In this document: positions 1-5,753 of the stretch, piece by piece
Position numbering within the stretch: the stretch's first letter is position 1
How the letters are laid out: every line of letters starts with the position of its first letter
Assembly: GCA_031288815.1 (NCBI GenBank)
Contig: JAITQR010000128.1
Span: 1 to 10,933 of the forward strand
Reading direction: 5' to 3'
DNA from: Treponema sp.
GTDB lineage: Bacteria; Spirochaetota; Spirochaetia; Treponematales; Breznakiellaceae
Length of the DNA stretch: 10,933 bases
Made by a program: the position numbers and the translations under genes
The notes under the pieces: model-generated
Told to the model about the DNA's origin: nothing
The model's input: only the letters and a program-made list of their open reading frames with translations
Databases searched by the model: none

Positions 1-1661
1 TGCTTGGCCAGACGGTAAGAGGTGGATTCCGCCGGGGTGGCCTCCAGGTTGAAGAGTTCGCCGCTTTCCTCCTGGTAATCGGCGAGTTTTTCCCGCATAA
101 AACCCAGGACCTGGAGGGCGAAATCCCGGCCCCGCTCCGTGGCGATGCTGGTCTCCCTGCCCAGAAAATTTCGCAGGCACTCGTTCATGCCCACCAGCCC
201 GATGGTGTTGAAGTGGTTGTCCAGGGTTTTCAGGTAGCGCCGGGTGTAGGGAAAGAGCCCCGAATCCAGCAGCCTCGTTACCGCCTTGCGTTTAACCAGG
301 AGGCTTTCCTTTGCCAGGTTCATAAGCCGTTCCAGCCGGCGGTAAAAATCCTCCTCGTTTTTAGCCAGGTAGCCGATCCGGGGAAGGTTGATGGTTACCA
401 CCCCCACCGAACCGGTCAGTTCGTCGGAGCCGAAGAGGCCGCCCCCTCTTTTTCGGAGTTCCCGCTTGTCAAGCTGGAGGCGGCAGCACATGGAACGCAC
501 GTCCCCCGGGTCCAGGTCCGAGTTGATAAAGTTCTGGAAGTAAGGGGTGCCGTAACGGGCGGTCATTTCGAAGAGGAGCCGGGCGTTGTCGCTTTCCCAG
601 TCGAAGTCGGCGGTGATGTTGTAGGTGGGGATGGGGTATTGAAACCCCCTGCCGTGGGCGTCCCCCTCAAGCATAAGCTCGATAAAGATACGGTTTACCC
701 GGTCCATTTCCGCCTGGCAGTCCCGGTAGGTGAATTCGATTTCCCGTCCCCCCACCATGGCGTTGCGGTCTTTCAGATCCCCGGGGCAGGTCCAGTCCAG
801 GGTGATGTTGGTAAAAGGCGCCTGGCTCCCCCAGCGGCTGGGGGTATTCACCCCGAAGACAAAGCTTTGAAGACACTGTTTAATCTCCCGGTCGGAAAGA
901 TCGTCGGCCTTCACGAAAGGGGCGATGTAGGTGTCGAAGGAACTGAAGGCCTGGGCGCCGGCCCATTCGTTCTGGAGGCAGCCGAGAAAATTCACCGCCT
1001 GCTGCATCAGGGTGGAAAGGTGCTTGGCGGGTTTGCTGGTGATCTTATCGGGCACACCCCCCAGGCCCTCGGCGATAAGCTGGCGCAGGGACCAGCCCGC
1101 GCAGTAGCCGGAGAACATGGAAAGATCGTGGATATGGAAATCCGCGTTCCGGTGGGCTTCCGCTATTTCCGGGGGGTAGATGTTTTTCAGCCAGTAGTTG
1201 GCGGTTATGCTCCCCGAGTTGTGGAGGATCAGCCCTCCCAGGGAGTAGTTTACGTTGGCGTTTTCGTTGACCCGCCAGTCCGACTGCTTTAAATAACCGT
1301 CCATGGTGGAGTCTATGTCCAGCATCAGCTTCTTCGTGTCCCGCATGGCCTCGTGCCGCGCCCGGTAGAGGATGTAGGCTTTGGCTACCGCCGTCTCCCT
1401 GGCCTCGATAAGGGCGGTCTCCACCAGATCCTGAATCTCCTCAATGGCCGGGATGGAATTGGGATGCCGGTTCGCCATCATCTCCCCGATAAGGCTTTCC
1501 ACCCGGCGGGTAATCGCCTCCACCGGGTCTTCCCCGTTTTTCCCTTCTCCCACGCCTCCCCTTCGGCCCTTGGCCGCGGCGAAAGCCTTTGCCACGGCGT
1601 TGTATATCTTACGCCGGTCGTAGATTTCTACTTCACCGGAGCGCTTAACTACCTGTCTCAT
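1..1661 (-). CDS. nrdD: Anaerobic (class III) ribonucleoside-triphosphate reductase, partial (C-terminus beyond window)
   Basis: This enzyme reduces ribonucleoside triphosphates to deoxynucleotides in the cytoplasm without oxygen, using a glycyl radical made by the activase NrdG. About 553 residues are visible and the frame is open to the left edge. Residues 1 to about 110 form an ATP-cone regulatory domain, starting MRQVVKRSGEVEIYDRRKIY. The catalytic barrel follows, with C187 in GYCAGWSLRQL and the pair C392-C393 in MCCRLQLDKREL; both regions match the conserved active-site cysteine regions of NrdD. The visible end, NLEATPAESTSYRLAK, is also typical. The glycyl-radical loop and the zinc-binding cysteines lie outside the window. 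I chose ATG at 1661 because GAGGGAG sits about six bases upstream; an in-frame ATG at 1667 would overlap that site. The start overlaps the end of nrdR by 17 bases, so the two are probably translated together. The ATP-cone carries a Gly/Lys-rich insertion at about residues 31-45. Family assignment is very sure; the formate- or redoxin-dependent subtype is not settled. Confidence 0.95.
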   Translation of the reverse strand, partial: MRQVVKRSGEVEIYDRRKIYNAVAKAFAAAKGRRGGVGEGKNGEDPVEAITRRVESLIGEMMANRHPNSIPAIEEIQDLVETALIEARETAVAKAYILYRARHEAMRDTKKLMLDIDSTMDGYLKQSDWRVNENANVNYSLGGLILHNSGSITANYWLKNIYPPEIAEAHRNADFHIHDLSMFSGYCAGWSLRQLIAEGLGGVPDKITSKPAKHLSTLMQQAVNFLGCLQNEWAGAQAFSSFDTYIAPFVKADDLSDREIKQCLQSFVFGVNTPSRWGSQAPFTNITLDWTCPGDLKDRNAMVGGREIEFTYRDCQAEMDRVNRIFIELMLEGDAHGRGFQYPIPTYNITADFDWESDNARLLFEMTARYGTPYFQNFINSDLDPGDVRSMCCRLQLDKRELRKRGGGLFGSDELTGSVGVVTINLPRIGYLAKNEEDFYRRLERLMNLAKESLLVKRKAVTRLLDSGLFPYTRRYLKTLDNHFNTIGLVGMNECLRNFLGRETSIATERGRDFALQVLGFMREKLADYQEESGELFNLEATPAESTSYRLAK

Positions 1662-2142
1662 CCCCATCTCCCTCTGACTGGAAGGGCCTGCCTCCCACGT
1701 TTTGTATTTCCCGCACAAATTCGTCCAAATCCTCAAAATGCCGGTACACCGAGGCAAAGCGGATATAGGCAACCTTGTCCAGGGCGCCGATCTTTTCCAG
1801 CACCAGATCGCCTATCACCGAGGCCGGGATTTCCCGGTTCACCTTGCCCAGGATGGCGGCCTGGTCTTCCACCTCGTTGACCAGGTTCTCTATGCTCAGC
1901 TGGGACACCGGCCGTTTTTCCAGTGCCCGGACCACCCCGCGCTCGATCTTTCCCCGCTCAAAAGGTTCCCGGCGCTTGTCCCGCTTTATCACCATCAGCT
2001 GGCGGTCCTCAATCCGCTCGTAACTGGTAAAACGGTACCCGCAATGCTCACATTCCCGTCTGCGCCGTATGGCGTCCCCGTTTGCCAAAGTCCGGGATTC
2101 AATGACCTTATCGTCAAAACCGCCGCAATGGGGGCATCTCAA
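1645..2142 (-). CDS. nrdR: Transcriptional repressor NrdR
   Basis: NrdR is the ATP/dATP-sensing repressor of ribonucleotide reductase genes. The 165-residue product has the usual family length. It begins with a zinc ribbon (CPHC at residues 3-6 and CEHC at about 31-34) and continues with an ATP-cone from about residue 47 to 137. The start is TTG at 2142: it gives the standard family opening (MRCPHCGG), and an AAGGTGG ribosome binding site lies six bases upstream, which is close to ideal. No ATG fits better. The last 17 bases overlap the start of nrdD. The C-terminal tail after the ATP-cone (about 25 residues, Gly/Glu/Asp-rich) is variable in the family. Two NrdR-box-like sites 80 to 137 bases upstream suggest that it represses its own operon. 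Recognition is certain; autoregulation is inferred. Confidence 0.97.
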   Translation of the reverse strand: MRCPHCGGFDDKVIESRTLANGDAIRRRRECEHCGYRFTSYERIEDRQLMVIKRDKRREPFERGKIERGVVRALEKRPVSQLSIENLVNEVEDQAAILGKVNREIPASVIGDLVLEKIGALDKVAYIRFASVYRHFEDLDEFVREIQNVGGRPFQSEGDGDETGS

Positions 2143-2190
2143 TCGAAACCACCTTACAAAGATCGCTTTGAAACTGGTATTTGGAACTAC

Positions 2191-2217
2191 CCCGGCCGCC
2201 TGTAAAAGCCGGCCCGG
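2191..2217 (-). other. GC-rich hairpin in the nrdR leader
   Basis: Arms CCCGGCCG (2191-2198) and CGGCCCGG (2210-2217) can pair with one internal mismatch around an 11-base loop. The element sits between NrdR box 1 and the nrdR ribosome binding site. If transcription starts upstream it would be in the 5' untranslated leader. No T-run follows it, so it is not a normal terminator. Its role is unknown. Confidence 0.35.
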
Positions 2218-2221
2218 TTAT

Positions 2222-2237
2222 ACACTTTATATAGCGT
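2222..2237. promoter_or_regulatory. NrdR box 1 (proximal to nrdR)
   Basis: The site ACACTTTATATAGCGT matches the published NrdR consensus (acaCwAtATaTwGtgt) at 14 of 16 positions by eye. It lies 80 bases upstream of the nrdR start codon. On the minus strand it covers the sequence TATATA and abuts TATAAC (2217-2222), either of which could be a -10 element, so binding here would block RNA polymerase. No convincing -35 was found at the right distance. Confidence 0.8.
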
Positions 2238-2263
2238 CTTTCCTTGAATAATTCGATGCTAAC

Positions 2264-2279
2264 ACGCTACGTATTGTGT
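2264..2279. promoter_or_regulatory. NrdR box 2 (distal to nrdR)
   Basis: The site ACGCTACGTATTGTGT matches the NrdR consensus at 13 of 16 positions. It resembles the reverse complement of box 1 (12 of 16 identical, sharing ACGCTA and GTGT ends). The starts of the two boxes are 42 bases apart, an integral four turns of B-DNA, so both sit on the same face of the helix as needed for cooperative NrdR binding. The more usual spacing is about three turns (31-32 bases). Confidence 0.7.
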
Positions 2280-2340
2280 GGCAAGGGGGGGAGCGAAAAT
2301 TGATTCGGAAATTTTGAGAAAGTTTCCACGGTATACTTTT

Positions 2341-2367
2341 GGGGTCTTCCGGGGTCTTGGAAACCCC
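2341..2367 (+). repeat. Tandem 10-base repeat that can fold into a hairpin
   Basis: GGGGTCTTCC (2341-2350) and GGGGTCTTGG (2351-2360) are adjacent near-copies (8 of 10 identical). The first copy can also pair with GGAAACCCC (2359-2367), leaving one bulged C and an eight-base loop. It lies just upstream of the first permease gene. It could be a leader structure if transcription starts from the TATACT at 2332, or an operator. There is no T-run after it. Confidence 0.4.
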
Positions 2368-2386
2368 TGTTCCGGTGGTATAGAAT
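2357..2386 (+). promoter_or_regulatory. Candidate promoter of the permease operon
   Basis: TTGGAA (2357-2362) and TAGAAT (2381-2386) are separated by 18 bases and could form a sigma-70 type promoter. Transcription would then begin near 2393, which would leave out the GTG at 2390 and favour the ATG at 2408 as the permease start. A second -10-like TATACT lies at 2332-2337 but lacks a -35 at the right spacing. This is a weak call made by eye. Confidence 0.25.
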
Positions 2387-2389
2387 TGT

Positions 2390-3568
2390 GTGAAGATACC
2401 TTTTGATATGAATAGCGATAGGAATCGCCTCGGCGGCTGGCGCAGGGGAGGGCCTTCCCAGGGGCTTGGCGGCCCCCCGGAGCCTCCGGGAAGCGCCGGG
2501 GCCAGGGGCTCTCCGGGGGAGCGGGGGGGGCTTGCCCAGGGAAGTTTCCCGGCCGGGATCGGCGCGCCGGGGGCTATAATCACCCTTATCCTCGTTACTT
2601 TCTTCCTGGTGCTGATCTCCGTTTTTGGACTGAGTAGAAATCCGGGGAGAACCCTCTGGTATTTTTTTCTGGGGCCTTTCGGGAACCTTTACGCTTTTGG
2701 CAACATGCTTAACAGCGCCATTCCCCTTATTTTCGGCGGCCTGGGGGTCTCCGTGGCCATGCGAGCCAATAGCTTCAACCTCGGCGGGGAGGGGCAGATA
2801 TATGCCGGGGCCTTTGTCACTACCCTGATCGCCCTGGCCCTGAGGCCCCTGGGTTTTACCGGGGCCCTTGCCGGCCTTGCCGCGGGAACCTTCGTCGCGG
2901 GCCTCGCGGCGGCTTTCTCCGGTCTCTGCCGGGCCAAATGGAACACCAGCGAGCTTATCACCAGCTTCCTCATCTCCAATGCCTTGATCCTGGTGGTGGA
3001 TTACCTGGTAACCGGCCCCTTCCTCGATCCCGCCACCAACCTGCTTTCTACCCGGAAGCTGGACGGGAGCTTTCGCCTGCCCCTGATCCTGCCGCCCTCC
3101 AACCTGAGCGCCGCCCTGTTTATCGCCCTGGCGGCGAGCCTGTTAACCGGGGTCTTCCTTTCCCGAACCAGAACAGGCTACGAGATCCGTATGACCGGCA
3201 GCAACGAACTTTTTGCCCGTTACGGGGGCATCAACACCCGCCGGGTCATGATCCTTGCCATGTTTCTCAGCGGCGCCCTCTATGGTCTTGGCGGGGGGCT
3301 GGCCGTTTACGGAACCTACTACGGCACGGTAAAAGGCTTTTCCTCCGGCATGGGATGGAACGGGCTCGCCGTGGCCCTGATCGCCCGGCTTAACCCCGCC
3401 CTGGTGATCCCCGCGGCGGTTTTTTTCGCCTGGATCGGCGCGGGGGCGCGGATCGCCATGCAGAATTCGGATATTACCGCGGAAATCGCCCTGGTGGTCC
3501 AGGGGGCGGTCTTTTTTCTCGTGACAAGCCAGGCCCTGCCCAATCTCTTTGGAAAAGGGAGATCCTGA
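2390..3568 (+). CDS. ABC transporter permease, BPD_transp_2 family (nucleoside or riboflavin type, first subunit)
   Basis: This is an inner-membrane permease subunit of an ABC importer of the kind that works with a BmpA/PnrA-type binding lipoprotein. The 392 residues include the family signatures FNLGGEGQIYAGAF (129-142), a cytoplasmic coupling loop RTGYEIRMTGSNELFARYGG (261-280) and GWNGLAVALIARLNP (322-336). The first membrane segment is at about residues 61-80, followed by about eight or nine more hydrophobic stretches. It resembles NupP/YufP and RfuC; the sequence alone does not settle the substrate. The start is uncertain: GTG at 2390 (residue 1) or ATG at 2408 (residue 7), neither with a strong ribosome binding site. 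Residues 15-60 form a Gly/Pro/Arg-rich extension that homologues would not be expected to share. No downstream start codon removes it, because none occurs before the first membrane segment. The stop overlaps the start of the next gene (TGATG). Confidence 0.88.
   Translation: MKIPFDMNSDRNRLGGWRRGGPSQGLGGPPEPPGSAGARGSPGERGGLAQGSFPAGIGAPGAIITLILVTFFLVLISVFGLSRNPGRTLWYFFLGPFGNLYAFGNMLNSAIPLIFGGLGVSVAMRANSFNLGGEGQIYAGAFVTTLIALALRPLGFTGALAGLAAGTFVAGLAAAFSGLCRAKWNTSELITSFLISNALILVVDYLVTGPFLDPATNLLSTRKLDGSFRLPLILPPSNLSAALFIALAASLLTGVFLSRTRTGYEIRMTGSNELFARYGGINTRRVMILAMFLSGALYGLGGGLAVYGTYYGTVKGFSSGMGWNGLAVALIARLNPALVIPAAVFFAWIGAGARIAMQNSDITAEIALVVQGAVFFLVTSQALPNLFGKGRS
2430..2580 (+). repeat. Very GC-rich, partly palindromic low-complexity DNA inside the permease 5' end
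   Basis: This stretch is almost all G and C, with runs of C and G and short inverted repeats such as CCGGAG/CTCCGG around 2478-2489 and TTTCCC/GGGAAA-like pieces near 2540. It encodes the Gly/Pro/Arg-rich extension of the permease. The 12-mer GGAGCCTCCGGG at 2479-2490 recurs at 4468-4479 in the terminator of the same operon. It may be a remnant of an interspersed palindromic repeat that stayed in frame, which is an inference. Confidence 0.35.
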
Positions 3569-4446
3569 TGCCGGTACTCCACAGCGCGGTCAATATCATG
3601 ACCCCCCTGCTTTTCGCCGCCACGGGAGGGCTCTTTACCGAGCTTTCGGGGATGCTCAACATCGCCCTGGAAGGGCTGCTCCTGGCCGGGGCGTTTGCCT
3701 CGGTAGCCGCCTTTTATTTTACCGGCAGTGTCGCCGCCGCCGTGCTTGCGGCGGTTCTCGGCTCCCTCGCCCTGGCCTGCCTCCTCGCCCTGGCCTGCCT
3801 TAAGCTGCGTTCCAACGTGTTTATCGCGGGGCTGGCGGTGAACCTTTTCGCGGCGGGCTTGACCGTGGTGCTTTCCCACCGCTTCTTTGGTACCCGGGGG
3901 GTGGTGTCCCTGGGGCGTGTCCCCAGCCTGCCCGGCCTCGATATTCCTCCTCTGGCCGGTATTCCGGTTATCGGCGATTTCTTTTCCGGCCATACGGTTT
4001 ACGTTTACGGGGCCTGGCTCCTCCTGGCCGCCGCCTGGCTGGTTCTCTATCGGACCCCTTTCGGTTTCCGCCTGCGTTCCTGCGACGGCCAAGCCGCCGC
4101 CCTGGTTTCCCTGGGCCTAAGACCCGATGTCTACCGCTTTACCGCCTTTCTCGTTTCCGGTTTCTGCTGCGGCTTGGGCGGCTCCTTCCTCAGCCTCAAC
4201 CTGGGGGCCTTTGTCCCCAATATCTCGGCGGGCAAGGGCTGGATAGCCCTGGTGCTTATCTTTTTGGGAAACCGCAAGCCCCAGGGTCTCTTTGCCGCGG
4301 CCCTGATCTTCGGCCTTGCCGAATCATTCTCGAATTACGCCCAGGGCATATTCAACGTTCCGGCGGATTTTATTCTTGCCATTCCCTATGTATTTACCCT
4401 GCTGGTTATGATAGGGGTGTCCGTCTACGGCAGGAAGAAGGGCTGA
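3568..4446 (+). CDS. ABC transporter permease, BPD_transp_2 family (second subunit)
   Basis: This is the partner permease of the gene before it; such importers use a heterodimer of two related membrane subunits. The 292 residues are the usual length for NupQ/YufQ or RfuD. Signatures are ELSGMLNIALEGLLLAGAF (25-43), the coupling loop from RTPFGFRLRSCDGQAAAL (162-179), and GKGWIALVLIFLGNRKPQG (222-240). About eight hydrophobic helices are visible, the last at about 268-287, and the tail RKKG is positively charged. The ATG at 3568 overlaps the previous stop by one base (TGATG), and a GGGAG ribosome binding site lies just upstream inside the previous gene, so translation is coupled. No ATP-binding or substrate-binding gene follows; a terminator lies 14 bases after the stop. 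Nucleoside uptake is favoured slightly by the divergent nrdR-nrdD operon; riboflavin remains possible. Confidence 0.9.
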   Translation: MPVLHSAVNIMTPLLFAATGGLFTELSGMLNIALEGLLLAGAFASVAAFYFTGSVAAAVLAAVLGSLALACLLALACLKLRSNVFIAGLAVNLFAAGLTVVLSHRFFGTRGVVSLGRVPSLPGLDIPPLAGIPVIGDFFSGHTVYVYGAWLLLAAAWLVLYRTPFGFRLRSCDGQAAALVSLGLRPDVYRFTAFLVSGFCCGLGGSFLSLNLGAFVPNISAGKGWIALVLIFLGNRKPQGLFAAALIFGLAESFSNYAQGIFNVPADFILAIPYVFTLLVMIGVSVYGRKKG

Positions 4447-4459
4447 GAGCGCCCCCTTC

Positions 4460-4494
4460 AAGCCCCGGGAGCCTCCGGGCTCGCGGGCTTTTTT
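4460..4494 (+). terminator. Rho-independent terminator of the permease operon
   Basis: AAGCCC (4460-4465) pairs with GGGCTT (4485-4490), with a further GC-rich inner fold (CCCGGGAG and CTCCGGG), and a run of six T residues ends the element. It begins 14 bases after the stop of the second permease. On the minus strand only two T residues follow the stem, so it should not stop the convergent operon well. Confidence 0.8.
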
Positions 4495-4499
4495 GACTC

Positions 4500-5753
4500 C
4501 TAGAACACCTCTTCCAGCACGTAGAAGACGCTTTTATCGGTACCGAAGATGATCCGTCTGCCGGCGATTACCGGGGCGGAGAGGATGGCGCCTTCGATTT
4601 CCATCTGCCAGAGGAACCTGCCGTCCCGGGCGGAGATACAGACCAGTTTGGGCGGGGTATAATCGTCTCCCAGGAGGCCAAAGTACACCCGGTCGCCGGC
4701 AATGGTGGGGGCGGAGCTTACGGGCATGTCGAAGAGTTTTTCCCAGCGGAGGGCGCCGGTTTTCGCGTCGAAAGCCCGGGCCATACTATCCCCGCCGGTA
4801 TAGATCACCAGATCGTTCCAGATAGCGGGGGCCATAAAGTCCAGGAGTTCCTCGTCCCGGAGAAACAGTTCCCAGATGGCGTCCTCGTCCCATTCCCAGC
4901 CGTTCCAGACCCCCTCGCGGTACTGCTCCCAAACCCGCTGTCCGGTACGGCGGTCGAAGGCGTAGAAAGCCATCTGCATGCCGTTGTAACCGCTGGCGGC
5001 GGAGAAGTACAGCAGATCGCCCCTAACCGCGGGAAAGGAATACCAACTGGCGGCTATCTCGCGGTAAGGCACAAACCAGAGGAATTCCCTCTTGTTGATG
5101 TCGTAAGGCCCGATAAGTTCGACCCGGGGGCCGGTGGCGAAGTACATCACGTCGTCGGCCATGAGGTAGGTAAAGTGGAACCAGCCGGGGTTGTCAATAC
5201 GGAATTCCTCTTTTCCCTCGGGGGAAAGGAAATAGATGGCGTCCGAGTCGCTGACGAAGATCACGTAGTCCCGGTAACGCTCCACCTGGGAATTGATCTG
5301 GCTTTCGGTCTGGAAGCTCCATATTTCGTGGCCGTTGCCCCGGGACAGGGCGTAGGCTTTGCCGTCTTTGCTGCCAAAATACACCTGGTTGCTGTCGGCG
5401 TAGGGGATGGAATTGATCTCCGCGCCGCTCTTGAACACCCAGCGCATGTAGCCGCTTTCCACGTCCAGGGCGTAGAAATTGCCGTCTTCCGATCCGAAGT
5501 ACACCGTATCGCCCATGACTACCGGGGGATTGAGGGACTGGATCCTTTCGCTCTCCCCAAGCTGGAGCTTTATCTTCCAGCGTATCCCCAGGGGCGGGGA
5601 TATGCGGGTCTTGCTCAGCCCCCGGCCCCCCTCCCCCCGGAACCGCACCCAGTCCGAAGTCCGGGAACAGCCGCCGGAGACGGCCAGGGCCAGAAGGCAA
5701 AGGAGAAAGAGAAAGAACCCTGAAGGGCGCGGATTTTTTGTTGTATGGGTCAT
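4500..5753 (-). CDS. PQQ-like beta-propeller lipoprotein
   Basis: The 417-residue product is probably a lipid-anchored periplasmic beta-propeller. A lipoprotein signal is seen: charged start, hydrophobic stretch at 12-25, and a relaxed lipobox VSGGC with C29 as the lipidated residue. The region after it, DWVRFRGEGGRGLS (34-47), matches the W-x-x-FRG-x-x-G-x-G opening common in PQQ-like repeat proteins. About seven or eight blades follow, with the repeating pattern VYFGSxDGxxYALDxxxGxxxW (for example 84-105, 124-145, 316-337, 356-382). An insertion at about 278-306 is rich in Trp and acidic residues. No PQQ-ligand or dehydrogenase residues stand out, so I read it as a protein-binding or scaffold propeller like BamB, not as an enzyme. 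It is the last gene of the operon; its ATG overlaps the transglutaminase stop by four bases (ATGA). The fold is sure; the role is unknown. Confidence 0.88.
   Translation of the reverse strand: MTHTTKNPRPSGFFLFLLCLLALAVSGGCSRTSDWVRFRGEGGRGLSKTRISPPLGIRWKIKLQLGESERIQSLNPPVVMGDTVYFGSEDGNFYALDVESGYMRWVFKSGAEINSIPYADSNQVYFGSKDGKAYALSRGNGHEIWSFQTESQINSQVERYRDYVIFVSDSDAIYFLSPEGKEEFRIDNPGWFHFTYLMADDVMYFATGPRVELIGPYDINKREFLWFVPYREIAASWYSFPAVRGDLLYFSAASGYNGMQMAFYAFDRRTGQRVWEQYREGVWNGWEWDEDAIWELFLRDEELLDFMAPAIWNDLVIYTGGDSMARAFDAKTGALRWEKLFDMPVSSAPTIAGDRVYFGLLGDDYTPPKLVCISARDGRFLWQMEIEGAILSAPVIAGRRIIFGTDKSVFYVLEEVF

Noticed and set aside
213..1292. Long plus-strand open frame of 359 codons
   Set aside because: It lies fully antisense to the well-recognised nrdD frame, has no family motifs and reflects GC-rich codon use on the opposite strand.
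1662..1667. ATG at 1667 as the nrdD start
   Set aside because: It directly abuts the GAGGGAG site, leaving no spacing; ATG at 1661 has the proper distance and gives the usual family N-terminus.
1353..2205. Plus-strand open frames of 175 and 167 codons over nrdR and the start of nrdD
   Set aside because: Antisense to two certain genes; no recognisable domains and no ribosome binding site seen.
2227..2583. Minus-strand frame of 118 codons upstream of nrdR
   Set aside because: Proline/serine-rich translation of the GC-rich DNA; overlaps the NrdR boxes and has no homology that I recognise.
3319..4092. Minus-strand frame of 257 codons across the permease pair
   Set aside because: Antisense to two clear membrane proteins; the product is Gly/Gln/Lys-rich noise without hydrophobic or family patterns.
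4500..5753. Active PQQ-dependent dehydrogenase
   Set aside because: Length is far below the usual quinoprotein dehydrogenases and no cofactor or calcium-binding catalytic residues stand out; only the propeller repeat is shared.
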